Below, piece by piece: positions 29,101 to 39,604 of a DNA stretch of 64,000 nt. The position numbers and the translations under genes are program-made. This stretch comes from Campylorhamphus procurvoides. Taxonomy: Eukaryota > Chordata > Aves > Passeriformes > Dendrocolaptidae. Location of the stretch: NCBI GenBank assembly GCA_013396655.1, contig WBMV01000785.1, positions 1,126,362 through 1,190,361 on the forward strand, read 5' to 3'. Numbering within the stretch: the first letter of the stretch is position 1; every line of letters starts with the position of its first letter. Under the pieces are notes generated by a model. The model ran no database searches, was not told the origin of the DNA, and saw nothing but the letters and a program-made list of their open reading frames with translations.

Positions 29101-32100
29101 TTTACACTTTGTTAATTTTAAACTACAATTGATAATGAATGGCAAAAAAAAAATTCATCCTGAGATCCATTGCTGTGTCTGTGGACCTATTTAATCAGAC
29201 CTCTCAGAGGAGAAGACTAATTCAAGGATCGTATGACAGATGGTACAGAAGAAATGCAAAGAGGAAGGAACTTGTAAATGACAGCACGACATCACTGAAT
29301 TTAGTGGGTTTGGGAACAGATCCTTGGGGCACAAACACCAACACTCTGTGAATACTGTGCAGCACATTCCCAGCATATATTTTGCAGTTTTCTTCCTCAT
29401 ACAGGTATCTGCTTTCTCCACAACTCCCACAGCCAGAAGACTGTTGTGACTGAATGTTGCCCTTTAGTATTTTTGCAATGAAAAGGAGTTTTAGACATGC
29501 ATAGCAAAGTGGTGATGTTGGTCTGTTTACCAGATATATGTTTTTACAAGTAAAGCACACAGAGAACTCTCAAAGTTTCATGCTTCCCAGGGAGGCAACA
29601 CAGTATGAGAGCTATCTCAGATGCTACACCAGAGCCACTGAATCATGTAAACTTTGTTTATAGACTGCGGAATGAACTGTCACAAGCAATGCAAAGACCT
29701 GGTTGTGATAGAGTGCAAGAGAAGACCCAAAACTTCAGTTACAGACAGCAGTCCAACATCTGCTTTTGCATCAAGCCTCTGCCCAATAGGAGTCAAAGAG
29801 CAGTTCCATGGTGAGTAAAGTTCACATTAAAAGGATCAAAAGATCTAGATAGTCTTTCCTTTGCTACTTATTCTTTTAAAGCTGCATTGTGCAGCATTGT
29901 TTTAGGTTTTGTTAGTTAACTGCAGTGTTTTATCAACACAGAAACTAGAAGCAGGTGTAAATGACCTTGTATCGATTAACACCATTCCAGTTGTAGACTG
30001 AATAAAGATGGACTCCCTTTCTGGGAAATCTCTTGTCACACTACACAATGTATGGTACACAAATTCCACAAAAAATGAGTAAATATTCTGCCAGACTCCC
30101 AGAGAACTAGATACCATGATCTGAACAGTTGACAGGTTCCCTTAACTCTCTCACCTTGTGACAAACAGGTCTTGGGTTTTAGCACTGTTGTAACATTGAC
30201 TGCTGTAATGTTACAATTCTAATTCAAATTTTAATGTGGAGTTTATAAAGACAGTTTACTCTGTGGTAGTATCTGTGTGGTAGGAAAGCCAAGAGCTTTG
30301 TCTTTATTTTTCCTACTTTAGTAGCTGAATCTGTAACTCCTCTCCATCCGTCTATCTTTTACGGAATCAGAAATGAAAAAAATCTCTGTTCTTTTGTCCT
30401 TATATCAAACAAACTGTATAAACTTTTCATAATGTGTAGACTTACAAAGGAGGAAGTGTTGTCCTTGAAAAACACTGGGCTACTCTTGGGTTTGACACTG
30501 ATGTTCCAACTTTCTCCGTATTTACTTTCTTTGAATTTCTCTCCCGCTCTTTGCTTTTACCTAACATTCCTCAAATCTGCTTCCTGCCACTTTGATTATC
30601 AGTCTTTTGTGTTGTATTTAAGATTCATACTGCTGGATTCCATCTTAGTTTTCCAGTTGCACTTACATGGAGCTCAATGCAGCCAATTTCTCTTGATACT
30701 ATGTGCATCTCTATGACTGTGCCCACAATGGCTGCAGCACTATGTAATAACCACCTTGTGTGATGTCTTATAAAGAGATGGAAATGTAGTGTGTTGCCCC
30801 ATCCATCATCACGCAGTGCACCAGAACGTGGTACCTCTCAACACTCTGTCATGTCAAAACGTGAGAATTCAGGTCTAGTTGAAGATGTACAGATGAATTT
30901 TTCATTTGTATCCTCATTTAATTTTTCATAGCCTGAAGCAGCTACTGGACTGATTGTTCTTTCCCCTCATATCTGAACATGCAGCCTTATTCTGTTTTCT
31001 TCCCAATAACAGAAATTACTGAAACAGATCTTTTTAAAGTCCTTTAATCACATCTTTTACCCATGGCTTCTAACATTGTGGATTTCCCCTGTTTTTACTT
31101 TTAACTGCAAAAGTAAAAATATTTTGGGATTACTTATACAAAAGCAGGGTAAAATTAAAAACATCATTATTTCAAAAGTGGGAAAGTTGTATCTTACAGC
31201 TTTATGTTGTGATAACACTGAAGAAGCACCCAGGTTTAATCTTCCAGCCCAATCACTGATATAAATGGTCTATATAAAACCTCTTACCCATCTCAAGGTT
31301 CTTCTCTAGCTGACCTTGATGGCACACCTGTTTTCCTCTTACTGATCCATATTTATCTTACTGAGACAGGGCAAAGAGTTGTTCCAAGGGACAACATTGA
31401 GAAACTTCTAATGACACCTATTTTGGAGAACAATGAATGTAAAAATCAGTTAGGAATAAATGTTTTATTTTTTAAAATCACATTTAATTACTATTCCTGC
31501 TGTTTCTCCTTTCCTGGGAGAAGGCCTTATCTCAATTTACCATATATATTTTAAAGGACAAGAAGAAGGATCGTTCACATTTCCTAATGGAGAAGTAGTG
31601 GAACACAGTGAAGACAGCAAGGACCGAACCATTATGCTCATGGGTTCCTCAGCTCAGAAAATCTCAGTGAGACTGAAGCCAGCTGTGGTTCATAAAGGTA
31701 CACAGACTGATCCTGTACTGCTGGCTGGTGATGTATCTCGCAAGCGGAGAGAGAAGAAAGAACATAGGGTGCCAGAAAATCCTTATCTCCAGGCATCTCC
31801 ACTGTCTACCTTCCCAAGCCCAATTCTAGGCCGCAGAAAGGCATTTGTTAAATGGGAAAACAAGGACTCCAGCCAGAAAATGAAGGAGGAGCATCACAGC
31901 CCTAAACCCTCCTACCAGGAACTTGAGCAGGTACATACATGATGAAACAAATTCTGTTTTACACAACAGTACTGTCAGGTGGTTGGAGGGTGCTGGGGAG
32001 TGGCTGGGTGGGAAGGTGTCACCTTACTCCAGTGCAATTAATTGCCAATTTAACTGAAGTTAAACCATTCGTGAATGGCATCTTATATTCTTGGTCTCTT

Positions 32101-33097
32101 TAACTCCAGCAATGTTTCACTTCAATTATAAATCTTAGCACTAATATAGGGCTTAGGAAAAAAATTTTGAAGCCCTTGCTATGATCACCATCTTCCAGAC
32201 ATATTAAAGAGACTATAACAATATCAGCAGTGCAACTGGTGGATGGATCCAGCTATAATTACACATAACAGTCATATTTCATTATTTATCACTGTTCTGT
32301 GAAGGACCAACATGGACACAGTCCAACAACAGGACTACAGCCTCATCTTTGAATGATCAGTATAACTTTCAAAATATCCCTTGCTGTTTTTATGAAAGAT
32401 CATTTGTTAAGACAGAGGTTAAGACAAGAATCTTCCAGTAACAGACTACTTCCCTTTCAATCAACAGTATATTCAATATAATAAAAATGTGAAGGATGGA
32501 TGTACTTGTAAAAACTTGTTCTTTAAAATGCCCCATTCACGTGAGTCCCACAATTTTCACTTGCCCTTGTTCCCTCAGCAGATCCTGACCTAAATTACTA
32601 AACAGCAGATGATGTTATAAATTAATAGCTTAGACCATGGTACATCAATTTCTGCATTAGTGGAGTGGTAAGGTGTGAGCTGTGTTGTTGTTTCCCCTAG
32701 ACTACTGCTGTTATGAGAGAAGCAGTGGAGGGTGGATAAATGCAGGCTGTGTATATGACTTAGATACCAGCTGCTGAGAAGTTGTAAGAGCATACGAAAA
32801 GGAAAGGCCAGTGACTGTGGAAATGTCAAATAAGTTTCTGGTTCTGTGCCACTGATAAAAGCTACACCAACTTATGTTTATGGCAGTCAACCTAATATAC
32901 AGCCAGACATCCTGAAACAAATGCAAACTAAAATACAATTGTCTATTTTTTCGTTTGTTTAGGAAAGAAATATTCTAAAGGCAGACAATGAAGGTTTAAA
33001 GCTCCAACTGGAACAGGCACATAAAACAATTGAATCTCTCACACTCCAGAGAAGAAACCATGTAGTTGACAGTCTACAACACAGAGACTGCTCCTAG
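11014..33097 (+). CDS. RASGRP1: RASGRP1, RAS guanyl-releasing protein 1 (spliced, 15 exons in the window, 5' end missing)
   Basis: Exchange factor that loads GTP onto Ras, recruited to membranes by diacylglycerol and controlled by calcium; best known in lymphocyte antigen-receptor signalling. Joining the 15 exons gives an uninterrupted frame of 718 residues against about 797 in human from memory, so roughly 80 N-terminal residues are missing. Domains in window numbering: rest of the REM domain 1 to about 100; CDC25 catalytic domain about 126-357, with the block SFRRISFSDYQ and the helical-hairpin region [11 protein letters not shown]-hands with loops 410-421 and 437-448; C1 domain 469-518 with all zinc ligands; C-terminal coiled coil about 675-705. 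The choice over RASGRP3 rests on the C-terminal extension with QELEQ and the end DCS, and on FAM98B rather than FAM98A as neighbour. All introns are GT-AG except the first, which is AT-AC. Short introns not listed separately show nothing notable: 15208-16259, 19758-20497, 24741-25365, 27567-28203, 28349-29054 and 29092-29663. Confidence 0.95.
11120..13182 (+). other. RASGRP1: U12-type AT-AC intron of RASGRP1
   Basis: The intron begins ATATCCTTTG, a match to the minor-spliceosome donor. It ends TTTTTCTAC, with the perfect U12 branch site TTCCTTAAC at 13163-13171. The branch adenosine is about 12 bases from the terminal AC, the close spacing typical of minor introns. Splicing here gives [13 protein letters not shown], which aligns without gap to the family, whereas GT-AG alternatives do not. 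Apart from the splice signals the 2063 bases show nothing notable. Confidence 0.93.
13163..13171 (+). promoter_or_regulatory. U12 branch-point sequence
   Basis: TTCCTTAAC, identical to the consensus that pairs with U12 snRNA, about 12 bases upstream of the AC acceptor at 13181-13182. Confidence 0.92.
13183..13245 (+). CDS. RASGRP1: RASGRP1 coding exon b (residues 36-57)
   Basis: A 63-bp exon encoding the motif CVKICYFVR, conserved in the REM domain, followed by a strong GTAAGT donor. It completes the Leu codon split across the AT-AC intron and ends two bases into an Arg codon. It is too short to stand out as an open frame and was found by motif. Confidence 0.92.
14004..14512 (+). mobile_element. 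ERVL-type LTR in a RASGRP1 intron, plus orientation (probably solo)
   Basis: It starts TACTGGCTCTGGGTAGGATG, then GAGTTAACTGTCTTCTTAGCAGC. It goes on with GGACAGCTGACCTGAACTGAC, the CATCATGCTCAG block, a TATA-like TATAAAAA at 14261, and the degenerate polyadenylation block ACTAAACTGTCTTTATT near 14375. It ends near GGTCAACCTACCACA. The blocks are in the same order as in the LTR at 52854-53461, but this copy is more diverged. No internal retroviral genes flank it and no clear target-site duplication was seen, so it is an old solo LTR. Confidence 0.8.
15033..15061. repeat. T/TG-rich simple repeat
   Basis: Interrupted run of TG dinucleotides with flanking T tracts, directly upstream of the acceptor at 15075. 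It may act as part of the polypyrimidine-like tract. Confidence 0.75.
15076..15207 (+). CDS. RASGRP1: RASGRP1 coding exon c (residues 57-101)
   Basis: Acceptor GCGACAG and donor GTGAGT. It encodes [16 protein letters not shown] and [17 protein letters not shown], the C-terminal half of the REM domain, close to human RASGRP1 from memory. It ends two bases into an Ile codon. Confidence 0.94.
16260..16413 (+). CDS. RASGRP1: RASGRP1 coding exon d (residues 101-152)
   Basis: Acceptor TTTTTAAAG and donor GTAAGT. It encodes the linker [11 protein letters not shown] and a Lys/Arg-rich segment, then [20 protein letters not shown] and FKSFRRIS, the start of the CDC25 catalytic domain (structural block 1). 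Confidence 0.95.
16414..19583 (+). other. RASGRP1: RASGRP1 intron, 3.2 kb
   Basis: GT-AG intron with no recognisable gene or transposon. It contains a TC/T tract at about 16771-16792 and a GA-rich repeat at about 18672-18700. Confidence 0.8.
18672..18700. repeat. GA-rich microsatellite
   Basis: Interrupted GA/GAAA repeat (GAGAGAGAAAGAGAGAGAG core) inside a RASGRP1 intron. Confidence 0.8.
19584..19757 (+). CDS. RASGRP1: RASGRP1 coding exon e (residues 153-210)
   Basis: Phase 0 exon of 58 codons between TTTGTTTAAG and GTCAGT. It encodes [20 protein letters not shown] followed by [20 protein letters not shown], the CDC25 segment that carries the conserved Trp-Val motif of the Ras exchange domain. 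Confidence 0.95.
20498..20614 (+). CDS. RASGRP1: RASGRP1 coding exon f (residues 211-249)
   Basis: Phase 0 exon of 39 codons. It encodes [20 protein letters not shown] and [11 protein letters not shown], the catalytic helical-hairpin region that opens the nucleotide site of Ras in CDC25 domains. Confidence 0.95.
20615..22281 (+). other. RASGRP1: RASGRP1 intron, 1.7 kb
   Basis: GT-AG intron. Nothing recognised beyond AT-rich unique sequence. Confidence 0.75.
22282..22557 (+). CDS. RASGRP1: RASGRP1 coding exon g (residues 250-341)
   Basis: Phase 0 exon of 92 codons, the second longest coding exon seen. It encodes [27 protein letters not shown] (the conserved Pro-x-Leu-Gly-x-x-Leu-x-Asp-Leu block of CDC25 domains) and [15 protein letters not shown]. 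The donor is ACAGTAAGT. Confidence 0.95.
22558..24659 (+). other. RASGRP1: RASGRP1 intron, 2.1 kb
   Basis: GT-AG intron of AT-rich unique sequence with a short ATTA tandem run at about 22632-22649. No gene or transposon recognised. Confidence 0.75.
24660..24740 (+). CDS. RASGRP1: RASGRP1 coding exon h (residues 342-368)
   Basis: Phase 0 exon of 27 codons encoding [20 protein letters not shown] and PRSHRAA, the end of the CDC25 domain. The acceptor is TGTTTTCAG and the donor GTAAGA. Confidence 0.94.
25366..25470 (+). CDS. RASGRP1: RASGRP1 coding exon i (residues 369-403)
   Basis: Phase 0 exon of 35 codons. It encodes the linker [17 protein letters not shown] and [17 protein letters not shown], which joins the catalytic domain to the EF-hands. 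In known RasGRP1 structures this linker contributes to autoinhibition. Confidence 0.94.
25570..26391. mobile_element. Candidate transposable-element insertion flanked by a 9-bp direct repeat
   Basis: CAGTCTGTC occurs at 25570-25578 and again at 26383-26391. Between them lies a nested hairpin near the left end and, on the minus strand, AATAAAAG followed by a GT-rich and GC-rich segment, as in the R-U5 part of an LTR. I could not match the block to a family, and the TG...CA ends expected of an LTR are not placed cleanly beside the repeat. An old minus-strand LTR or a DNA-transposon remnant are both possible. Confidence 0.3.
25573..25610. repeat. Nested perfect inverted repeats (hairpin)
   Basis: Outer arms TCTGTCAGTG (25573-25582) and CACTGACAGA (25601-25610). 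Inner arms GTCTCAT (25582-25588) and ATGAGAC (25590-25596) around one base. All arms are perfect. Confidence 0.85.
27457..27566 (+). CDS. RASGRP1: RASGRP1 coding exon j (EF-hand 1; residues 404-440)
   Basis: It encodes [20 protein letters not shown], whose loop at residues 410-421 (D-x-D-x-D-G-Y-I-S-x-x-E) has a full set of canonical calcium ligands. The second EF-hand begins at the 3' end of the exon. The last two bases, TG, plus the next exon make a Trp codon. The first residue of the second loop is Ala (GCA), where Asp is expected from memory of human RASGRP1. Confidence 0.94.
28204..28348 (+). CDS. RASGRP1: RASGRP1 coding exon k (EF-hand 2 and start of C1; residues 440-488)
   Basis: The acceptor TTTTCAG precedes GGAAGG. 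It encodes [17 protein letters not shown] (the rest of EF-hand 2), then the start of the C1 domain: His469, twelve residues, Cys482 and Cys485. The donor is GTAAGC. Confidence 0.94.
29055..29091 (+). CDS. RASGRP1: RASGRP1 37-bp micro-exon inside the C1 domain (residues 489-501)
   Basis: It encodes [12 protein letters not shown] plus the first base of an Asp codon. It supplies the zinc ligand Cys499 and the hydrophobic diacylglycerol-binding loop of the C1 domain. It begins in phase 0 and ends in phase 1, so skipping it would shift the frame. Acceptor TTTCAG and donor GTAAGG are good. Confidence 0.93.
29664..29810 (+). CDS. RASGRP1: RASGRP1 coding exon l (end of C1 and linker; residues 501-550)
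   Basis: It encodes [19 protein letters not shown], completing the C1 pattern H-x12-C-x2-C-x13-C-x2-C-x4-H-x2-C-x7-C, so the domain should bind zinc and diacylglycerol. A Ser/Thr-rich linker follows. The donor is GTGAGT. Confidence 0.94.
29811..31556 (+). other. RASGRP1: RASGRP1 intron, 1.7 kb
   Basis: GT-AG intron with an acceptor at TTTTAAAG. No gene or transposon recognised. Confidence 0.75.
31557..31930 (+). CDS. RASGRP1: RASGRP1 coding exon m (C-terminal region; residues 550-674)
   Basis: The largest coding exon, 374 bases. It encodes [20 protein letters not shown], then [23 protein letters not shown], a basic and Ser/Pro-rich stretch, [10 protein letters not shown] and SYQELEQ. These blocks match RASGRP1, while the Ser/Pro-rich middle is less conserved. 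In mammals this tail contributes to membrane targeting. Confidence 0.94.
31931..32962 (+). other. RASGRP1: RASGRP1 last intron, 1.0 kb
   Basis: GT-AG intron. No gene or transposon recognised; minus-strand frames at 32590-32938 have no support. Confidence 0.75.
32963..33097 (+). CDS. RASGRP1: RASGRP1 last coding exon and stop (residues 675-718)
   Basis: It encodes [20 protein letters not shown], a heptad-like coiled coil, and ends RDCS followed by TAG at 33095-33097. Human RASGRP1 also ends in DCS from memory, which argues that the C-terminus is complete. The coiled coil mediates dimerisation in the known structure. Confidence 0.94.
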   Translation, partial: ERNILKADNEGLKLQLEQAHKTIESLTLQRRNHVVDSLQHRDCS

Positions 33098-36085
33098 CAG
33101 ATGAGAGAGGAAAATCTCCTATGGAAGAATGTAGGACTGAAGGAGGGGCAATGATAAAGCTGCTTTCCCAAATGAACTGGAGAGAGAGTCTGAAGGATGT
33201 TAAGCAGAAATATTCTCTTCACTCAACACCTTTCCTATTAAACATACACTCCCAAATGTATAAATCCATTTCTTTGACTTTTTAAGTTAATTTAGCATTA
33301 TTTGTGCAATGGAAATAGTATCTTCTGGCTTTGCTTTTAAAAGGGAGTGAGAGTGTTGCTGAAGTCTCTGTTCATGTTAAAGATCATATTGGATTTCCCA
33401 GTGACTTGGCTGCCAGCAGCATACCTTACTCTACAAGTGTTCTGACAAAGTAGCTGTTCATAAGACTGTGTCACCTCAAATTTGGCCCAAACTCACTTTT
33501 GTTCGAAACAAATGTGTGCTAAAGCTGAGGAAGAAAAACTGTAGAAATACTATATTAAGAGAAACAATTCCTTCTGACTGGGGCTGAAACCAATTAAAAT
33601 CATGAATTGTCATCTTTATTTCAAAAGATTAACAAGAACATTGAAGTAAGTAGTTAAGCTAATGATATTTGATTGAGTCTTAAGACTTTAGGATAAACTG
33701 ACAATATTTTAAAACCTCTTTCAGAGCTTTAGAAGTTCTGCTGCTCAAATGCTTACCTTTATTAAGGTAAAATATACAAGACTATAGAGACTTGACATTG
33801 AATACTTCTTCTATTTTTGTATTCCATGCCATGACTTGGAACACTTAGGCCTACTAATCTGGCTTAAGGAATAACATCTCGTCGCCATACAGTTGATAAG
33901 GGACAAGGATGATTATTTTTGTCTCGTGTCAAAGTGGATGCCATAGTTGAGTAGAACCTTTAGAGCCATGGAGGGAAATTGTACAGTGATCTCAGTGCAA
34001 CAGCTACTGTATTGCAGAGCTCCTAACAAGGTTTCTCCATTTTCTCTCCCAGATTTCACACGCACTTTACATAGAGTCAAGATGGAGTGTGCTCTTATGT
34101 CTGTAAATTCTGTATAGTAAAAGGTGTGAGGAAAGTAACTTAAAGATACAAAGTGTATGTATTGTTAAGAGGCAACACAACAGTCTTTCAAGTTACTGAT
34201 AAATCTACTTGTCAGAACAGCCAATTTTAGGATTGCATTTGTATTCCAAGAGAACCTGTACACTTACAGTTGTATAAAACTTGCTTGCATTTATCAAACA
34301 GAGATTTGTCATCACACATATAAGCATCAGAAACAAAGTCCACTTAATGCTCCTCAAAACCTGTAAGTTACCAAGTCCATCATAGACTGAAATTTAGTTA
34401 ACCTGTTACAATAGCATGTGTGCTTTGTGTTCAAACTGGTATAAATATACATTCAATTCATAATTTACAGTCATTATCAAGTATATGAATAATTTATTTA
34501 TAAAGAAAGTTCATTTGAAAGTACTTGCCAGTTTAGTGATTCTAAATTCTTGTTCTAGAGAAATTGGATTGTGCTTGTAACTCCATGTACAAGTAAAAAC
34601 AAATGGAGGGAAAGAGGAGTAGTAGTAGATATTCTGTTACATTACTGTAAATAACTGAAATGCATAGGAAAAAAACCAGCAGCTCTGAAGATTGTGCAGC
34701 TTTTTTTACCTCATACACTAAACCTGAATTATTAACAAGTAACATGGAATTGCACTTTGATCAGTGAAGCAAACAGAATGGCTTTCAGGTCATGTCTGCA
34801 AACTTGGGTTTGCCTGTTTTCTGTAAGCTTCTTGATTTTGTCCTCTAGTCAATGAATTACAGCAAGGTGTATTTCTAACAGGCATTTAGCAAATAAAAGT
34901 CTCTTTCTGCAATAATTGAATAAGATAAAAGTTGAATATATTTTCACATATTTCAAAAATACTCCAAAAGAGCAACTAAGACTCATCAATCTTGTGCAGC
35001 GAAAATTCCTGCTCATTTGTGGTCTAACTCTGGATTCTAATACAATTTTTGTGGATCCACAAAAATTTTGTCTATGATCAAGGGTGTAGATCATGAACAA
35101 AACCTCCTACTTAAAAGGAAAATTTCCTAACAGCAGCAGCTGGCCCAAAGTCTACTGTGTGACTAGGCTGAGTACTTATAACTCAAAACTGAGTTATGAC
35201 CATAGATTTGGACAGTTTTAAGTGCTAACTTAATGTCTGTGTTGTCTTTTTCAGTCTGAATAACTGAAAAGGGGTCTATTTGCAGGAAGGTCTTACAGAA
35301 CAAGTATGCTGAAAAATTCCTGCTTCAAAGAAGTCAGTTGATACCTGGAGAATTTCAGAGCTCTCCAAGTACCTTCAGGTTCTCTGTTTGCCCAAACCTA
35401 CTTATTTTCCCCCTCTCTTTTTTTCCCCCTTTTTTTTTTTCTTTTTTTTTAATGCTGTTAGTCCTTTCTTTTGGTTTTTCCTGCATGAAGAACAAAGTGG
35501 AACCTGACTGCAGGGAAACTGTTAAAACTGACAAAGCTACCCCCCCAAAAAAATCACTCGCATTTGTGTTAATCTTCAAGCTGCTTTATGTTAGGAAAAA
35601 AGATACAATTAAAAGTGTTATTTAGAAGTCATGCTAGCAAACACTGATATTGAAATTTATCTTGTCATGGCTAATTTAAATGAAAACACTCACCTTTTTC
35701 CTTCCCCAGGTTCAGCTGCACATACAAGAAGATAAAAACAACGAGCGCCAGTTCCCATCCCCCATTTATTTTTTAGGTGTGAATTCCGGTCATTTAAAGA
35801 TAAAAGTAAATAGATCAAGTAATATCACAATTAGCAAGGCAGGGCTACTGTTCATAGTCAGTTTAAATACAACCACTTTTCAATTAGCTTATATATGCTT
35901 TTGTAAATATGTTTTTGTTCTAGTAGCATCTGTTATTTTGTTGTAATCAATCTCTATGGCAACTTGAAAAAGTTTTAGTGCTGTTTGTGAAGACAAAGTG
36001 TACAGATTGTAAAGATTTTATATAAATGGTAAGATTTTTGTTTAATATTTAAAATAGAAAAATATTAAAATTGCATTTCATGCCT
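33098..36085 (+). other. RASGRP1: RASGRP1 3' UTR (end inferred)
   Basis: About 3 kb of AT-rich sequence without a convincing exon follows the stop. It includes a pyrimidine-rich tract at about 35410-35450. The end is placed after the ATTAAA at 36064. Earlier signals, such as the AATAAA near 34889, could give shorter forms. The open frame at 35338-35625 reads through the T-rich tract and is not a gene. Confidence 0.55.
36064..36069 (+). other. RASGRP1: Candidate polyadenylation signal of RASGRP1
   Basis: ATTAAA in an AT-rich context about 3 kb past the stop, a usual 3' UTR length for this gene. Transcript ends would settle which signal is used. Confidence 0.4.
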
Positions 36086-39000
36086 CTGACTTTGTGTCTC
36101 AGAGAAATCTACACAACCTACATTCATCTTTCTTGACTGTCATCTGAGACCCTTCTGCAGGATTAACCTAGTACCAGAGTATCTAGTCCAGATTCACCTT
36201 CTATGAGCCTTGGAATGTCATCAGAGAAAACTTAGGAAGCTAGTATTTGCAGATTATTCTTTTGGTATTTTAGTGGTTGACACAGTACAGACACTGTTTT
36301 GCTACCCACTATTCCAGATATTAAAAAGCACCAGTCTTAATTATCACAGCCTCTCACTTTTGTTAAGAATGCTAATTTTGAAAAGATTTCACAGCATGAA
36401 AGCCAAGTTTAAGCAAGGTTTCTGTCATGTCTGCTAATGCTGCCTATTCCACAGGCAGGACTGTAGCACTCTAAAGACTTGCTATTCTTTAGCTTGTAGT
36501 AAACCTCAAAATACCTTATCTTAAATTTGTTATTATATGCGGTAATGAACATTCATGATCTTCAATCATATGAGGGAGGTCAGCTAAGACAAGAAGAAAT
36601 GCAACTCCTATTTATATGGGCAAATCTGCTCTACAGTCTTGCACATACAAAACAAGTTGTGATTTTCTTCATAATTACAGAAACTAAAAATAAAACAAAC
36701 TTCAGAAGTAATTGGAGAGTATTTCCTTAGCTTCCATAAAGACAAAAGTAATGATCATAAAGACCTATGTATTTTTTTTTTACTAAGATAAAATTTAACT
36801 GAGATTCCATACTAATCCCAGACAATGTAATAGGGATATACTTGTGACATATCCTGTCTGTTAAAACTGTCCTATATAGTTACCTACACCCTTCTCCATT
36901 TTGGTCAAAAATACGTGTCATTTTTCATTATCATAAAAAGTCAGTTTCATTGCTATTGTAAATCACCAGCAGGAATTCTTCCTTACAAACACAGGAGGAA
37001 CATATGCTAGTGGTTTGAAATCACACTACACAGATGATGCAAATAACTTCAAATACAGTGCTTTATTCCTCTGTGTTTACAGCTGTTAACAAAATTGTCT
37101 CTCTCAACTCCTGAAAAAAGACCGCAACCTATTTTTCAATTCTTGAACAAACAAAACAATATTCATGTAGGTATTCACAAACTGTGAATACACACAAAAA
37201 TACAAACAGATGTAAGAAAATCTTTTACTTACAATGGAATTTTTGAAAATACTGCTTTTCAAGACAAAACTTGAGGTTTAAATCAATTATTCTCATGATG
37301 TTATTGCATCATTTGATAAATTAAAAGCATACATTCTGACAAAAGAGGACAGAAAAGGATACCTCTGAAATGTGGTGGTGCTTACTTTAGTTTTCAACTA
37401 CTGGCTTCACATTTTGGAATTATTTAAGGAAAACTGAAATGGCCAGATTAAAAAAGAAAATCTTAAACCTATTTAAATTTCCATCTTTTACATGGTGTAC
37501 ATACATATAATTGAAATATAATACTGAAATAATTTAACTGTTAGAATTCAAGTGGGTATGTACCTGTGTCACTTGATGATTTACTTCATTCAGAACTGTC
37601 CTGCCCACAAACAGGATGAACTGATGAGTGTAAAAACACCAAGGCACATCCACAGTTACAACGATTCAACTAAATAGTGCAACTAATGAAATCCTCAAGC
37701 ACAGATAAGTAATTTGAATTTCCCAGGGTATCTCCCTAGTGAAACTACATGCTTGCCTGCTGGTTACTTCTAAGAAAAAGTAACATTGGGATGAGCAAAC
37801 AGAATTTTATCTTAAGGCTTTGGTGTTAAAACCTACTCTCTGTTCTTTTGCTAACCAGCACTTCACTCTAAGGCCAGCAGTCTCACTTGGTATGTCATCA
37901 ATTTGTGAGCAATTCCAGAGCATTAGATAAAAACCATGTCCAAAATCAAGAGAACTGGTACTATACTCCCATGTGACTCATGAGGGTCTGTCCACAGACT
38001 GCAGAGGCTGCCTAGGGCTTAGGCCAGAAGGGAGCATAGAAAAAAAATGGCAAAGGAACTATATTTCTAGTAGCTGGGTGACATTTAGCCATTATTGCAA
38101 AAGTTTAGCTCCAAGACAACACCTTCATTCAGGCCAGGAAACTCCTTGCCTCTTTTTGTCAGGCACCTGCTGCAAGCCTGAAGCCTGGGTAAGGCCATAC
38201 ATACCAATTAGAAGCAGAATTCTTAAGCAAAGTGTGATCAGAGAGGAAGTAACAGGAGAAAAACTTTTGAAGTTTATCTGGATTAAAATTTCAAATTAAA
38301 AAGTTGGTGATGACTAATTTATAAAAACTACCCAGGCTTTTGAAAGAGAAAATAATTTGATTTTGAATAAAGCTTTACATTCACACATAAAGTTGCCAGT
38401 GAACCAGGACATCATGGATGTGCTTATGAAGGTTAAAAAAAACCTTTAAAGCATACCAATGGACAGCAATAGGATATCTGTGCAAAAAGAACTTGTAACT
38501 GTGGAACATAAATCCAAAATCAGATCCTAAAATTCAACCTGCAGTTAAGCCTACAGCTACAAGTGCTTCAAGGCTGCTCTGCTGTTTAATCAACATCCCC
38601 AGGTTCATCGGATGCCTTTCTGACTCACTCTGTAGTAAACTGACCCTGGTAAATGCTGTCATGTGTATGTACTCAGGTATCATTCCCCTGTTCCACCTCT
38701 GTTCTCAGGAGGGAAAGGAGATCATGACTGGACAGCAAAAACTGTCCTCTTTAAGCGACAGCTCTAAATTTAATTCCTGTCTACAGGTATTTACAGCCAT
38801 AATTGTATGACAGCTAACTCATTCTTCTACAGTAACACTACATGAGGGAGAAGGCACCCATACCATATCAAGATAGTTTCTTTTAGGTTGGCAGTGAGAC
38901 AGGGATATCACTGAGGAAGGGCAACTGCTGTATGAGATGTCTTATTAACTGGGCAGCTGGTGACTCCCAAACACAGAGCAGGCAGGGGAGAAAAAAAAAA

Positions 39001-39598
39001 AGGAAGAAATGGTATGGTCTTTCTTGAGAAGCCCAGCTTATTCAAACTTTGTGTCTCATAGCTGATTTAGAAGGCTATATACATAAATTCATACCAGACA
39101 TAATGACTGCAGGCTTTCTGCCGAATCTGATCTGAAAATATTTTTATGAAATGCCAGTAAAATGGAAAACAGGTAAAATGAAAATAAGACACTATGAAAA
39201 CTCACCATGATTCTGAGTTTACAGTACACGCTCAGACCTTTAAATAGTCTCTGATACATTATTGAACACAAAACTCACCCTGATTTTATTAGTTTCTGTA
39301 AAAAATTCAGAATGTTACTTTAATGTGAACTTCTCCAAGAATTATCGAATCTAACTGAACAATTTTGACCAAAGCCTTAAGGATTTTAACATTTGAAAAT
39401 AAAATTCACTTACATGTCCCACATGAAAATTAGATGAAGAGAAAAAGCCTGAAAAGCATTCTAGAGCCTTTTAAAAGTGGTTTCATCTGGTTCTTAGGCC
39501 TATTTTTGTTTCTTTTTTTTTTTCACAGCATTTTGGAGCAACATGCATTAATTAGAAAGGTCTAAACATTAGTATATTTTAGTTTGTTTATAAAGGGT
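36086..39598. other. Interval between the convergent RASGRP1 and FAM98B 3' ends
   Basis: No gene or transposon recognised. Minus-strand AATAAA (plus TTTATT) also occurs at 37072-37077 and 39285-39290, so a longer FAM98B 3' UTR may occupy part of this interval and could approach the RASGRP1 end. Short open frames here have no support. Confidence 0.6.
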
Positions 39599-39604
39599 TT
39601 TATT
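39599..39604 (-). other. FAM98B: Candidate polyadenylation signal of FAM98B
   Basis: TTTATT on the plus strand (AATAAA on the minus strand), about 270 bases past the FAM98B stop. It is the first canonical signal met in that direction. Confidence 0.45.

Noticed and set aside
35338..35625. Open frame of 95 codons in the RASGRP1 3' UTR
   Set aside because: Driven by the T-rich tract (poly-Phe/Ser); no family motif and no splice support.
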